A stretch of 64,000 nt of DNA from Metapseudomonas boanensis (GTDB taxonomy: Bacteria; Pseudomonadota; Gammaproteobacteria; Pseudomonadales; Pseudomonadaceae), in NCBI RefSeq assembly GCF_018704125.1, contig NZ_JAGTIS010000018.1, forward strand, positions 1 to 64,000, written 5' to 3'. Below the pieces are notes generated by a model. That model was not told where the DNA came from. It saw nothing but the letters and a program-made list of their open reading frames with translations, and did not search any database. A program made the position numbers and the translations under genes. The number at the start of each line of letters is the position of its first letter. The first letter of the stretch is position 1. Shown here one piece after another: positions 47,520 to 57,072 of the stretch.

Positions 47520-48059
47520 TCACCTTCCAATAAGTTTGAGCAGACGGGGACCGTTGGCCAGCAGGCCATCGGCGGCGGCATAGATGAGCAGGGCCACGGC
47601 GCTGGCGGCGATTACCACGAAGCCGTCGAAGCCGCCCAGGTCGCGGGCTTGCGGCGACAGGCCGGCGACCAGCGCCAGGGCCACCAGCAAGGCATTGCGC
47701 GCCAGCAGTACCGGGCGCAGCGGTTGGGCCTGGTCCGGTCCGGCGCAGCCGCAGTCGATATCGCGGCGGCCACGCCAGAGGTTCACCGAAATGGCCAGGG
47801 CGTAGCCGGTCAGCAGTGCTGCGGCGGCCATGGCGGCAATTGCTCGGCTGGCGGGTACCAGCAGGGCGAAGGCGATGGCTGCTTCCAGCAGGGGCAGTAG
47901 TCGGGCCACTGGCCGTACCAGGCCCTGTGGCAGGAGCTGGTAGTCCTCCACCAGGTCGGCAAAGCGTCCGGGGGCGCGCAATTTGTGCGTCGCGGCGCTG
48001 GCCAGGATCACCGCAACAGCGAGCGCGCTGGCGATGGTGTAGATCGGATCAGGTTGCAT
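47520..48059 (-). CDS. aauE: MauE/AauE-type membrane maturation protein
   Basis: The 179-residue inner-membrane protein has four to five hydrophobic segments. The conserved region NLWRGRRDIDCGCAGPDQAQPL carries the Cys pair typical of MauE/DoxX-like proteins. It works with MauD in folding the disulfide-rich TTQ subunit. It lies between aauB (12 bases) and aauD (3 bases). Confidence 0.9.
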   Translation of the reverse strand: MQPDPIYTIASALAVAVILASAATHKLRAPGRFADLVEDYQLLPQGLVRPVARLLPLLEAAIAFALLVPASRAIAAMAAAALLTGYALAISVNLWRGRRDIDCGCAGPDQAQPLRPVLLARNALLVALALVAGLSPQARDLGGFDGFVVIAASAVALLIYAAADGLLANGPRLLKLIGR

Positions 48060-48071
48060 GGCTGCCCCTTG

Positions 48072-49220
48072 TCAGTGGCTGAGGACCTGGATCGGCGTCT
48101 TGGCAATGCGTTCCATGGTGCCGGTGTGCTTGCCGCTCTTGAGGTCGAACACTTCCAGGCCGCCGCTGATGTTGGTGCCCAGCAGCAGCGGCTGGTCATC
48201 GGTGGTGGCGTGCAAGCTCCAGATCGGGTTCGGTGCTTCGAGTGTGCCGATCCGCTTGTGGGTCTTCAGGTCGTAGACCCATACGTAGGGGCTTGGGTCT
48301 TCCCACTTCATCGGTTCGTGGGCGTCGTGCATCAGCACATAGAGTCGGTTCAGCTTCGGTGCGACTGTAATCAGCTGCCACCCGCCCGGTGCCCATCCAG
48401 CTTTCTTCTCGGTGTCTTCGACCAGCTCCCAGGCTGGCAGGATCTTCGGCTCCTTGCCGGAGAAATCGACCCCGCGGATGGTGCCGGTGGTGGTGACGAA
48501 GTAGTAGGTGTCGCCCACGGCGTAAGCGCGTTCCACCAGCTTCTCGGCGTTCGGGTCGAAGAAGGCGGTATGGCTGCGATCGATTTCCTTGCCGTCGTCG
48601 TTCAGGGTCACCAACTGGAGCTTGCCGTCGCCGCACAGCGATGCGAAAGCGCGCTTGCCGACCGGGTAGTTCAGCACACAGCCGGGAATCGCGATTTCAC
48701 CGGCCACGGCCTTGGCCTTGGCGTCGACCACGGTCACCGAGGTGGATGGAGTGAAGTTGTAGACATAGACGAAGCGGTCGTCGCTGCTGGTTCCCAGGGA
48801 GTAGCGCTGGGTGAGCATTTCAGCGCGCTTGGTGGGGATCAGTACTTCCCAGGAAGGCGACAGTGTCGAGGTGTCCCAGGCGGTCAGCAGGTCAGTGCGC
48901 GTGCCGCGGGTGCCGCGGGAGTAGAACAGGTCGGCGGTGTACAGCAACTTACCGTCGCGGCTCAGGGTCGAGGGCGCGGCAAAGCCGGTGCTGACCATGC
49001 CGAGCATTCGCTTCTTCACCGGATCGACTACGGTGACTCGGCCGGCTACGAAGTTTTCGAACTCCACATCGACGATGTAGGCGCGGTGGGGTTCCGGCGG
49101 GAAGGGCAAGGTGGCCTGGCCGATGGTATCGGCTGGCAAGTCGGCGCTGGCGTTGCCGAGGCCAATGAGCGAAATGCCCAGTGCCAGCGTTGATTGGGCG
49201 AGGATCCTGGTTATTCGCAT
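48072..49220 (-). CDS. aauB: aromatic amine dehydrogenase large subunit
   Basis: The heavy chain is a periplasmic seven-bladed propeller. The 382-residue precursor has a Sec signal (to about residue 26, GNASADLP). Propeller repeats include RAYIVDVEFENFVAGRVTVVD, DGKLLYTADLFYSRGTRGTRTD and LYVLMHDAHEPMKWEDPSPYVW. The last is close to the heavy-chain segment of MauB/AauB. The enzyme oxidises aromatic primary amines such as tyramine or phenylethylamine to aldehydes and ammonia. It is the first gene of the operon and is divergent from an exporter gene; the 273-base gap holds both promoters, but I found no sigma-54 site. Confidence 0.92.
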   Translation of the reverse strand: MRITRILAQSTLALGISLIGLGNASADLPADTIGQATLPFPPEPHRAYIVDVEFENFVAGRVTVVDPVKKRMLGMVSTGFAAPSTLSRDGKLLYTADLFYSRGTRGTRTDLLTAWDTSTLSPSWEVLIPTKRAEMLTQRYSLGTSSDDRFVYVYNFTPSTSVTVVDAKAKAVAGEIAIPGCVLNYPVGKRAFASLCGDGKLQLVTLNDDGKEIDRSHTAFFDPNAEKLVERAYAVGDTYYFVTTTGTIRGVDFSGKEPKILPAWELVEDTEKKAGWAPGGWQLITVAPKLNRLYVLMHDAHEPMKWEDPSPYVWVYDLKTHKRIGTLEAPNPIWSLHATTDDQPLLLGTNISGGLEVFDLKSGKHTGTMERIAKTPIQVLSH

Positions 49221-49493
49221 GGGGGCGGCTCCCTAATTATTGGTCTGGCGGATCGCGGATGCGGGCAGATGTTTGCAGTCCAAGTCTGCCTTTAGTGAGC
49301 AGTTGGGGAATTGCTGTCTCTGCCAACCCCTTGTGTGCCAGTGCCACCTGTTTTGGATTGGTGCCAGGGGTTTGATGTGCAGGTTTCAGAATAGTCACGT
49401 TGCCAGTCATGGACCGGCTGACATGCATCAAGGCATATTTACGTCGGATCGACGATGATCCCGGCATCGGTGCGGAGCTTGCGGAGGGTTTTG

Positions 49494-50564
49494 ATGAAAC
49501 CGCTTTCCAAACAGAAATTTCCGTTGGGTCTGGCCGTGGTATTGGTGCTCGGCGGTCTCGGCGCATGGCTGTTACTGCGTCCCACGGGGCTGGGCGATGG
49601 CTTTGCCGTTGGTAACGGCCGTATCGAAGCCACCGAAGTGGACGTGGCGGCCAAACTGCCTGGGCGCGTTGCAGAGATCAGCGTGGATGAAGGCGATTTC
49701 GTCAGTCAGGGCCAGGTCCTTGCCCGCATGGACACGCGGGTACTGGAAGCCCAACTGGCCCAGGCCACGGCCGAGGTGCGTCGCGCCCAGAATGCCAAGG
49801 CCACCGCCGAAGCCTTGGTGGCCCAGCGACAAAGCGAGAAGATTACGGCCAAGGCCGTTGTAAACCAGCGTGAGGCCGAGCAGGTAGCTGCACAGAAGCG
49901 CTTCAGCCGGACTCATACCCTGGTGGCGCGCAAGGCCATGGCGCAGCAGCAACTCGATGACGATCGCGCCGTACTCCTGAGTGCAGAGGCAGCCCTGGCG
50001 GCCTCCAGGGCACAGGTGTTGTCGGCCGAGGCGGGGGTGCATGCCGCGCAGTCGCAAGTCATCGAGGCACAGTCGGCCATCGAGGCTGCCACTGCCAGTA
50101 CCGCTCGGTTTGCTGCCGACATCGAAGACAGCCTGTTACGTGCACCGCGCGCTGGGCGTGTTCAGTACCGCATCGCCCAGCCGGGGGAAGTGCTGGGCGC
50201 CGGCGGGCGGGTCCTCAACATGGTCGACCTGGTGGACGTCTACATGACATTCTTCCTGCCTGCCGCCCAGGCCGGCAGGGTGGCGCTGGGCCAGGAGGTT
50301 CGAGTGGTGCTGGACGCCGCGCCCGAGTACGTGGTGCCGGCCAAGGTGTCCTATGTGGCCAGCGTCGCGCAGTTCACGCCCAAGACGGTGGAAACTTCGA
50401 GCGAACGCGAGAAGCTGATGTTTCGGGTCAAGGCACGTATCGAGCCGGAGCTGCTGCGCAAGCATATGCGCGTGGTCAAGACTGGTGTGCCGGGCATGGC
50501 CTACCTGCGACTGGACCCGGAGGCCGAGTGGCCTGAGCGCCTGAGCATCAAGGTCCCGCAATGA
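49494..50564 (+). CDS. HlyD-family membrane-fusion subunit of ABC exporter (YhiI-like)
   Basis: The 356-residue periplasmic adaptor has an N-terminal anchor (about 9-27), lipoyl halves ([44 protein letters not shown]) and an Ala/Gln-rich coiled coil (about 75-215). The ATG at 49494 has GCGGAGG upstream. The stop overlaps the next start (ATGA), so it is coupled to the double-ATPase gene. Together they form a YhiI-RbbA-YhhJ type exporter. Confidence 0.9.
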   Translation: MKPLSKQKFPLGLAVVLVLGGLGAWLLLRPTGLGDGFAVGNGRIEATEVDVAAKLPGRVAEISVDEGDFVSQGQVLARMDTRVLEAQLAQATAEVRRAQNAKATAEALVAQRQSEKITAKAVVNQREAEQVAAQKRFSRTHTLVARKAMAQQQLDDDRAVLLSAEAALAASRAQVLSAEAGVHAAQSQVIEAQSAIEAATASTARFAADIEDSLLRAPRAGRVQYRIAQPGEVLGAGGRVLNMVDLVDVYMTFFLPAAQAGRVALGQEVRVVLDAAPEYVVPAKVSYVASVAQFTPKTVETSSEREKLMFRVKARIEPELLRKHMRVVKTGVPGMAYLRLDPEAEWPERLSIKVPQ

Positions 50565-53296
50565 GCAGTGTGCAGGAACCTGTGGCACGCCTGCGCGGGG
50601 TGTCGCTGCGCTACGGCAAGACTCATGCATTGGACGGAATCGACCTGGATATTCCGACAGGATGCATGGTTGGCCTGATCGGTCCGGATGGTGTCGGCAA
50701 GTCCAGCCTGCTGGCGCTCATCTCGGGAGCGCGGAAGCTGCAGGACGGTGATCTGCAGGTGCTCGACGGCGACCTGCGCTCGGCAGCACACCGTCGCGCC
50801 ATTTGCCATCGTGTCGCCTATATGCCGCAAGGGCTGGGCAAGAACCTCTATCCGACGCTTACGGTATTCGAAAACGTTGATTTCTTCGGTCGCCTGTTCG
50901 GGCATGACCATGCTGAACGCGAACGGCGTATCGACGACCTGTTGCAGAGTACCGGGCTGGCCCCTTTCAAGGAGCGGCTGGCGGGCAAATTGTCCGGCGG
51001 GATGAAGCAGAAGCTCGGCCTGTGCTGCTCGCTGATCCACGACCCGGACCTGTTGATCCTCGACGAACCCACCACAGGGGTCGATCCCCTCTCGCGTAAC
51101 CAGTTCTGGCAGTTGATCCAGCGCATCCGTGCGAGCCATCCCGGGATGAGCGTGTTGGTGGCCACGGCCTATATGGAAGAGGCGGAGCGCTTCGATTGGC
51201 TGGTGGCCATGGACGACGGTCGTGTGCTTGCTACCGGAAGCCCGGCCCTGATTCGCCAACGCGCTGCGAGCGAAAGCCTGGAGGCTGCCTTTGTCGCCTT
51301 GTTGCCGGAGCAGAAGCGTCGTGGCTATCGCCCGTTGGTGATTCCGACGCGCCAGGCCGGCGCCGACGTCAAGGTGGCGATCGAGGCCGAGGGGCTGACC
51401 TGTCGTTTTGGCGACTTTGTCGCCGTGGATTCCGTCAGCTTCCGCATCGGGCAGGGGGAGATCTTCGGCTTTCTCGGCTCCAACGGCTGTGGCAAGTCCA
51501 CCACCATGAAGATGCTCACCGGACTGCTGCCAGCCAGCGAGGGGCGTTGCGCCCTGTTCGGCCAACCGGTGGACGCGGCTGACATGGCCACCCGGCGGCG
51601 CGTGGGCTACATGTCCCAGGCGTTTTCCCTGTATGCCGAATTGACGGTGCTGCAGAACCTGGAGCTGCATGCGAAGTTGTTCCATCTGCCCGCGGCGAGC
51701 ATCGCCCTCCGGGTGGCCGAGATGCTCGCACGCTTCCAGCTCGAAGAGGTGCGGCACGTGCTGCCCGGCGACCTGCCGCTGGGCATCCGCCAGCGCCTCT
51801 CCCTGGCGGTGGCGGTGATCCACAAGCCCGAAATCCTGATCCTCGACGAACCCACCTCGGGCGTCGATCCGGTGGCCCGCGACGGCTTCTGGGAGCTGAT
51901 GGTGGAATTGTCGCGCCGCGACGGCGTGACCATCTTCATCTCCACCCATTTCATGAACGAGGCCGAGCGTTGTGATCGCATCTCGCTGATGCACGCCGGC
52001 CGGGTGCTCGACAGCGACACGCCGCGCGCCCTTATGGAAAAGCGTGGGCAGGACAGCCTTGAAGCGACTTTCATCCAATACCTGGAGGAGGCCGCGGGGC
52101 AGGGCGGCGCGCCGGGCCCTGGCACCATGCCAGCTATCGCTGAGGCGAAGCCAAGCCGCCAGGATGATGTTCGTTTCAGTCCGCAGCGCCTGTTCAGCTA
52201 TGCGCGGCGCGAGTCCATGGAGCTGCGCCGAGATCCCATCCGGCTGACCTTGGCGCTGCTGGGTACGGTGTTGCTGATGTTCATCATCGGTTATGGCATC
52301 AGCCTGGATGTGGAGGACCTTGCCTACGCGGTGCTCGACCGCGACCAGACCACCACCAGCGAGGCCTATGCGCTGAACATTGCCGGTTCGCGCTACTTCA
52401 TCGAACGGTCGCCGATCCGGGATTACGAGGACCTTGACCGACGCATGCGCAGTGGCGAACTGAGCCTGGCCATCGAGATTCCACCGGGGTTCGGCCGTGA
52501 CCTCAAGCGTGGCGCCAGCCCGCAGATCGGCGTGTGGATCGATGGCGCCATGCCCACCCGCGCCAGCACCGTGCAGGGCTACGTGCAGGGCCTGCATGCC
52601 GACTACCTGCGCGAGCTGGCGCGCCGCAGCACCGGTATCGCCCTGCCGGCCAGCGCGGGCATCGACTTGCGCTACCGCTACAACCCGGATGTGGAGAGCA
52701 TCCAGGCGATGGTGCCGGCGGTGATCCCGCTGCTGCTGATCATGATCCCTGCCATGCTCACGGCCCTGGGCGTGGTGCGCGAAAAGGAACTGGGCTCGAT
52801 CACCAACCTCTACGTCACGCCGGTGTCGCGCCTGGAGTTCCTGCTCGGCAAGCAGTTGCCCTACATCGCAATGGGCATGTTCAACTTCCTGCTGATGGCG
52901 CTGCTGGCGGTGGTGGTGTTCGGCGTACCGCTCAAGGGCAGCCTGCCGACGCTGCTGGTCGGCGCCTTGCTCTACGTGTGCGTGTCGACGGGCATCGGCT
53001 TGCTGATGTCTACCTTCATGCGCAGCCAGATCGCCGCGGTGTTCGGCGTGGCCATCGCCACCATGGTGCCGGCCATCCAGTTTTCCGGCCTGGTGCACCC
53101 GGTTTCCTCGCTGGAGGGCGGGGCGGCGCTGATGGGCAAGCTCTACCCGACCGCCCATTTCCTGGTGATCAGCCGGGGCGTGTTCTCCAAGGCCCTTGGC
53201 TTTGCCGAACTGGCGCCGTATTTCGTGCCGCTGCTGGTGGCCATCCCGTTGCTGACCCTGCTCAGCGTCTGGGCCCTGAAGAAGCAGGAGGACTGA
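50561..53296 (+). CDS. RbbA/YhiH-like fused double ABC ATPase-permease
   Basis: The 911-residue protein joins two ATPase domains and one ABC-2 membrane domain. ATPase 1 (about 10-240) has GPDGVGKSS and [11 protein letters not shown]. ATPase 2 (about 275-500) has GSNGCGKST and a divergent signature, [13 protein letters not shown]. The membrane part (about 545-905) has one N-terminal and about five C-terminal segments. This is the RbbA/YhiH architecture. It is coupled to the HlyD gene and followed three bases later by a second permease. Export substrate unknown. Confidence 0.92.
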   Translation: MSSVQEPVARLRGVSLRYGKTHALDGIDLDIPTGCMVGLIGPDGVGKSSLLALISGARKLQDGDLQVLDGDLRSAAHRRAICHRVAYMPQGLGKNLYPTLTVFENVDFFGRLFGHDHAERERRIDDLLQSTGLAPFKERLAGKLSGGMKQKLGLCCSLIHDPDLLILDEPTTGVDPLSRNQFWQLIQRIRASHPGMSVLVATAYMEEAERFDWLVAMDDGRVLATGSPALIRQRAASESLEAAFVALLPEQKRRGYRPLVIPTRQAGADVKVAIEAEGLTCRFGDFVAVDSVSFRIGQGEIFGFLGSNGCGKSTTMKMLTGLLPASEGRCALFGQPVDAADMATRRRVGYMSQAFSLYAELTVLQNLELHAKLFHLPAASIALRVAEMLARFQLEEVRHVLPGDLPLGIRQRLSLAVAVIHKPEILILDEPTSGVDPVARDGFWELMVELSRRDGVTIFISTHFMNEAERCDRISLMHAGRVLDSDTPRALMEKRGQDSLEATFIQYLEEAAGQGGAPGPGTMPAIAEAKPSRQDDVRFSPQRLFSYARRESMELRRDPIRLTLALLGTVLLMFIIGYGISLDVEDLAYAVLDRDQTTTSEAYALNIAGSRYFIERSPIRDYEDLDRRMRSGELSLAIEIPPGFGRDLKRGASPQIGVWIDGAMPTRASTVQGYVQGLHADYLRELARRSTGIALPASAGIDLRYRYNPDVESIQAMVPAVIPLLLIMIPAMLTALGVVREKELGSITNLYVTPVSRLEFLLGKQLPYIAMGMFNFLLMALLAVVVFGVPLKGSLPTLLVGALLYVCVSTGIGLLMSTFMRSQIAAVFGVAIATMVPAIQFSGLVHPVSSLEGGAALMGKLYPTAHFLVISRGVFSKALGFAELAPYFVPLLVAIPLLTLLSVWALKKQED

Positions 53297-53299
53297 GGC

Positions 53300-54424
53300 A
53301 TGCGCGCTCTGGCCAATATCTTCCATCTGGGCGTCAAGGAATTCCGCAGCCTGCAGCGTGACTACGCCATGCTGGCGCTGATCGCCTGGGCCTTCAGCCT
53401 GGGTGTGTATAGCTCGGCGACGGGCCTGCCGGAAACCCTGAACAACGCGCCGATCGCGGTAGTCGACGAAGACCGCTCACAGCTCTCCAGCCAGTTGATC
53501 GATGCGTTCCAGCCGCCTTACTTCCGCCCGCCGGTGATGATCGACCAGGCGGGCATGGATCGTGGCATGGACACCGGGCTCTACACCTTCACGCTGGATA
53601 TCCCGCCGGATTTCCAACGGGACCTGCTGGCCGGGCGCAGCCCTTCGCTGCAACTGAACGTCGATGCCACCCAGGTCGGCCAGGCATTCAGCGGTGCCGG
53701 CTACATCCAGAGCATCGTCGGTACCGAAGTACAGCAGTTCGTCCAGCGTTACCGGGGTGACAGCCCCATGCTGACGGGGTTGGCACCGCGGGTGCTGTTC
53801 AACCCGAACCTGACGCAGGCCTGGTTCGGCAGCGTGATGGAGGTGATCAACCAGATCACCATGCTGTCGATCATTCTCACGGGCGCCGCACTGATCCGCG
53901 AACGCGAGCACGGGACCGTCGAGCACCTGCTGGTGATGCCGCTGTCGGCGTTCGAGATCATGCTGGCCAAGGTCTGGTCCATGGGGCTGGTGGTGCTGGT
54001 GGCGGCGGCGCTGTCGCTGGAGCTGGTGGTGCAGGGCTGGCTGGCCGTGCCCATCAGCGGATCGGTGGCGTTGTTCCTGTTGGCGGCTGCGCTGCACCTG
54101 TTCGCCACCACGTCCATGGGCATTTTCCTCGGCACCGTGGCGCGCTCCATGCCGCAACTCGGCCTGCTCACCATCCTGGTGCTGATGCCGTTGCAGATCC
54201 TATCGGGGGGAACGACGCCCCGCGAGAGCATGCCGGAGCTGGTGCAGTTCATCATGCTGGCGGCGCCGACGACTCATTTCGTCGCGCTGGCCCAGGCCAT
54301 CCTCTACCGGGGCGCGGGGCTGGACATCGTCTGGCCGCAGCTGCTGGCGATCATCGGCATCGGCAGCGCTTTCTTCGTTGCCGCGCTGACGCGATTCCGC
54401 AAGACTATTTCGCAGATGGCCTGA
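53300..54424 (+). CDS. ABC-2 type permease (YhhJ-like)
   Basis: The 374-residue permease has an N-terminal helix, a large periplasmic domain (about 50-170) and five C-terminal membrane segments. It carries the ABC-2 motif REREHGTVEHLLVMPLSAFEIMLAK. It completes the exporter with the two preceding genes. Convergent with the downstream binding-protein gene, with a REPIN and a hairpin between. Confidence 0.91.
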   Translation: MRALANIFHLGVKEFRSLQRDYAMLALIAWAFSLGVYSSATGLPETLNNAPIAVVDEDRSQLSSQLIDAFQPPYFRPPVMIDQAGMDRGMDTGLYTFTLDIPPDFQRDLLAGRSPSLQLNVDATQVGQAFSGAGYIQSIVGTEVQQFVQRYRGDSPMLTGLAPRVLFNPNLTQAWFGSVMEVINQITMLSIILTGAALIREREHGTVEHLLVMPLSAFEIMLAKVWSMGLVVLVAAALSLELVVQGWLAVPISGSVALFLLAAALHLFATTSMGIFLGTVARSMPQLGLLTILVLMPLQILSGGTTPRESMPELVQFIMLAAPTTHFVALAQAILYRGAGLDIVWPQLLAIIGIGSAFFVAALTRFRKTISQMA

Positions 54425-54439
54425 TCGGGGCGGCTTTCG

Positions 54440-54535
54440 GTGGGGGCGGCTTCAGTCGCCGAGCAGGCCGAAGGCCTGCCCATCGGCGTTGAAGGGGCAA
54501 CTGCGCCGCCCTTGGCGAATGAATTCGCCCCTACA
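54440..54535. repeat. REPIN element, about 96 bp
   Basis: It begins GTGGGGGCGGCTTCAGTCGC and ends GCGAATGAATTCGCCCCTACA. The same two ends in the same order flank the element at 63548-63644, so these are copies of one mobile REP doublet. Confidence 0.72.
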
Positions 54536-54553
54536 AAAGATCGTTTCGCATTG

Positions 54554-54580
54554 CGTAGTCCGGATTTCAGCCGGACTACG
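54554..54580. terminator. 10-bp hairpin between convergent genes
   Basis: CGTAGTCCGG (54554-54563), a 7-base loop and CCGGACTACG (54571-54580). It lies 17 bases past the stop of the leftward binding-protein gene. No clear T-run on either side. Confidence 0.55.
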
Positions 54581-54596
54581 ACACAGATGCCGTGCC

Positions 54597-55703
54597 TCAG
54601 GTACCTGACTTGAGCCTGGTCCAGGCACGAGTGCGGGCGCGTTCGGCGTTACGTTCCAGCGGTGACAGGGTGTACAGCGTGGCCTGGGCTTCAGCGGTGG
54701 GGTAGAGGTTGGGGTTGTTGCGGATCGCCGGGCTGACCAGTCCTGTGGCGTCCTTGTTCGGGTTGGGATAGCCGACGAAATCGCTGATCGGCGCGATTAC
54801 CTCGGGTTGCAGCAGGAAGTTGATGAAGGCGTGGGCGTCCTCAGGGTTTTTCGCGCCCTTGGGAATGGCGAGCATGTCGAACCAGACCGGCGCACCCTCC
54901 TTGGGCAGGCGCATGTCGACCACGATCCCGTTGCCGGCTTCCTTCGCACGGTTGGCCGCCTGCGAGAAGCTGCCGGAATAGCCCACAGCCACGCAGATGT
55001 CGCCGTTGGCGATATCGGCCATGTACTTGGAGGAGTGGAAGTAGGCGATGTGCGGACGAATCTTCTGCAGCAACTCACCGGCCTTGTCGTAGTCCTTGGG
55101 CTGGTTGCTGTTGGGCGACAGGCCCAGGTAGTGCAGGGCGATCGGCATGATCTCCGAAGGCGAGTCGAGCAGGGCTACGCCGCACTGCTTGAGCTTGGCG
55201 ATGTTCTCTTCCTTGAAGATCAGGTCCCAGCTGTCCACGGGAGCATTCTCGCCGAGCGCGGCTTTTACTTTCTCCGGGTTGAAGCCGATCAGCACAGTGC
55301 CGTACATGTAGGGCACGGCAAAACGGTTGCCGGGGTCATTGGCTTCGATGAGCTTCATCAACTGCGGGTCCAGGTGCTGCCAGTTCGGCAGCTTGCTGCG
55401 GTCGAGCGGCTGGAACACGTCGGCCTGGATCTGCTTGGCCAGGAACACGTTGGACGGTACCACCACGTCATAGCCGGAGTTGCCGGTCAGCAGCTTGGCC
55501 TCCAGTGCTTCATTGGTATCGAAGATGTCGTAGATCAGCTTGGCGCCGTTCTCCTGCTTGAAGGTTTCCAGGGTCTGCGGGGTGATGTAGTCGAACCAGT
55601 TGTAGACGCGCAGGGTGCGTTCTTCGGCCTGCGTGCTGGCGGCCAGGAGGCCGAGACTGCAGAGGGTGGCGCCTAGCAGGCGTGGGAGTCTGTGCTTGAT
55701 CAA
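54597..55703 (-). CDS. periplasmic putrescine/polyamine-binding protein (PotF/SpuD type)
   Basis: The 368-residue binding protein is a paralogue of the one at 5684-6772. Shared segments include VYNWFDYITPQTLETFK, SWDLIFKEENIAKLKQCGV and LLDSPSEIMPIALHYLGLSP. A signal peptide spans about residues 1-26 (STQAEERT). No ATG fits the family N-terminus; TTG 55703 (MIKHRLPRLL) with AAAGG upstream is preferred to ATG 55790 in the promoter region. It stands alone without permease genes, close to two amine dehydrogenase operons. Confidence 0.88.
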   Translation of the reverse strand: MIKHRLPRLLGATLCSLGLLAASTQAEERTLRVYNWFDYITPQTLETFKQENGAKLIYDIFDTNEALEAKLLTGNSGYDVVVPSNVFLAKQIQADVFQPLDRSKLPNWQHLDPQLMKLIEANDPGNRFAVPYMYGTVLIGFNPEKVKAALGENAPVDSWDLIFKEENIAKLKQCGVALLDSPSEIMPIALHYLGLSPNSNQPKDYDKAGELLQKIRPHIAYFHSSKYMADIANGDICVAVGYSGSFSQAANRAKEAGNGIVVDMRLPKEGAPVWFDMLAIPKGAKNPEDAHAFINFLLQPEVIAPISDFVGYPNPNKDATGLVSPAIRNNPNLYPTAEAQATLYTLSPLERNAERARTRAWTRLKSGT

Positions 55704-55741
55704 TTTGGGCAACCTTTGGTGAGGGTTTGAGGTACATAAGC

Positions 55742-55761
55742 CGATAACTATCTGCTTATCG
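55742..55761. promoter_or_regulatory. palindrome CGATAA-N8-TTATCG upstream of binding-protein gene
   Basis: A 20-base dyad centred about 48 bases upstream of the TTG start. Its position within the promoter suggests a repressor or activator site for this gene. A nearby GCAGATAA (55803) echoes part of it. Confidence 0.5.
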
Positions 55762-56144
55762 TGCGCTTTTACAAGCAATGGTCGCGCCATGTTGCTCTAT
55801 ATGCAGATAAATCTCGGTTAAATGGTAGGCCGTGATCTGATTGCGGGGCGTTTCAGTGGGTAGGATTACCGGACGTAACGATCAAGTGGCACCGGCCTAC
55901 TCAGCTGGCTGCACCAGGAACGAGCATGGCGCTGGACCAAAGGTTCCCCCAGGATTGGGCTTTCGCCAGGTTAGACTAGGTCCAGCACCTGCTCGGCAGA
56001 GCCAAGGGTTTCTTCATTCATCCGCGGTCGTTGTTCAGTCATGGCAGCTCCCCGGTCTGGTTGCAATCAATGCAATGAAAGTCAGGTGAGGCGATGGCGG
56101 TGTGTGAGGCAAAGGAATCTATCGTGGGGATTGCTTGACCGCAG
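55762..56144. other. 383-base gap without a supported gene
   Basis: I see no start with a ribosome site and family-like protein here. Small open frames exist but have no recognisable content. The left part probably holds the rest of the binding-protein promoter. Confidence 0.45.
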
Positions 56145-56765
56145 TCAGGCAATCACCGTACGCAGCAGCTGCCAGACCGCAAAGGCCAGCAGGCAGCCGC
56201 CGGCTATGCGGTCGATCCAGCGCATTGCCCGGGCATCGAGACGGTGGCGAATCGTGGCAATACCGAGTGCCAGGATCAGCCACCAGGCAGCCGAACCACA
56301 GAAGACGCCCATGACCATCAGCGTGGCGGATGTCGCCGACAGGGGAGAGCCTCCGGCCAAGGTGGCGAAGATGGCGATGAACGACAGGATAGTCAGCGGG
56401 TTGCTCAATGTGAGCACGAACACCGAAGCAAAGGCAGGCAGCGCTCGTGCCGGGTCAACGGCGTTAGCGGCGCGTTCTGGCGGCGTGGCGCCCAGCATCT
56501 TCAGGCCCATCCAGGCGAGAAAGAGGGCGCCGGCCAATGCGAGGGGCGTTGCCAGCTCAACGAAGTGCCGGGTGATCGCGCCAATACCAAAAGCACCCAC
56601 GGCGCCATAGCAGGCATCTGCTGCCGCTGCGCCGAGTCCGCTGATGAAGCCGATATGCGTCCCGTGCGCCAGGCTGCGCTGGATGCACAGCAGGCCGATG
56701 GGGCCGACAGGCGCGGCGATGGATAGGCCGATCAACGCGGACTTGAGGAATAGCAGGACATCCAT
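56145..56765 (-). CDS. LysE/RhtB-family amino acid or amine exporter
   Basis: The 206-residue inner-membrane protein has six hydrophobic segments and the LysE-family N-terminal signature GLSIAAPVGPIGLLCIQRSLAHG, then FVLTLSNPLTILSFIAIFA. Such proteins export basic amino acids, homoserine or related compounds. ATG 56765 matches the family start. It is a single gene. The 307-base gap to the aldehyde dehydrogenase (56766-57072) holds no gene. Confidence 0.9.
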   Translation of the reverse strand: MDVLLFLKSALIGLSIAAPVGPIGLLCIQRSLAHGTHIGFISGLGAAAADACYGAVGAFGIGAITRHFVELATPLALAGALFLAWMGLKMLGATPPERAANAVDPARALPAFASVFVLTLSNPLTILSFIAIFATLAGGSPLSATSATLMVMGVFCGSAAWWLILALGIATIRHRLDARAMRWIDRIAGGCLLAFAVWQLLRTVIA

Positions 56766-57014
56766 ACGCTTGCACCCGATATGAAGAGCATCGTGCTTTG
56801 TTCTGGTTTCGAGTCTAGCCGGAGGAAAAGTCTTTCTTGGACGCATCCAGCCGGCTTGCCGTGTATCGCGGGATTGCTGGCCAGCTCGACGGGGCGGAGC
56901 AGTTCATCGGGGGGCGGTGAAGGTGTTGCGGGAGTTTTTCCGAACGGCGAAGGATGATTGAGCCAGTTCCAGCGTCGGGTATAGCGGTTAGCGTAGAAGT
57001 CTCCGGCGCGAGTC

Positions 57015-57066
57015 ACCCCTCTCCGCGCCAGGGGCGACCGGCGTGGAGAAGGGCAGGGGGAGAGGG
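57015..57066. repeat. CCCTCTCC/GGGAGAGGG-type intergenic repeat
   Basis: Imperfect inverted repeat: CCCCTCTCCGCGCC at the left, GGCGTGGAGAAGGG and GGGGGAGAGGG at the right, just after the aldehyde dehydrogenase stop. It may act as its 3' hairpin. The same type occurs at 6826 and 18893. Confidence 0.45.
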
Positions 57067-57072
57067 TTGCCG

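Noticed and set aside
49221-49493. Possible sigma-54 promoter for aauB
   Set aside because: Several TGGCAC strings exist on the minus strand (around 49330-49365) but none has GC at the required 12-base offset.
50501-53326. A 941-codon minus-strand frame opposite the RbbA-like gene
   Set aside because: His/Gln/Arg-rich low-complexity translation typical of an antisense shadow; the plus strand encodes a clear double ABC ATPase.
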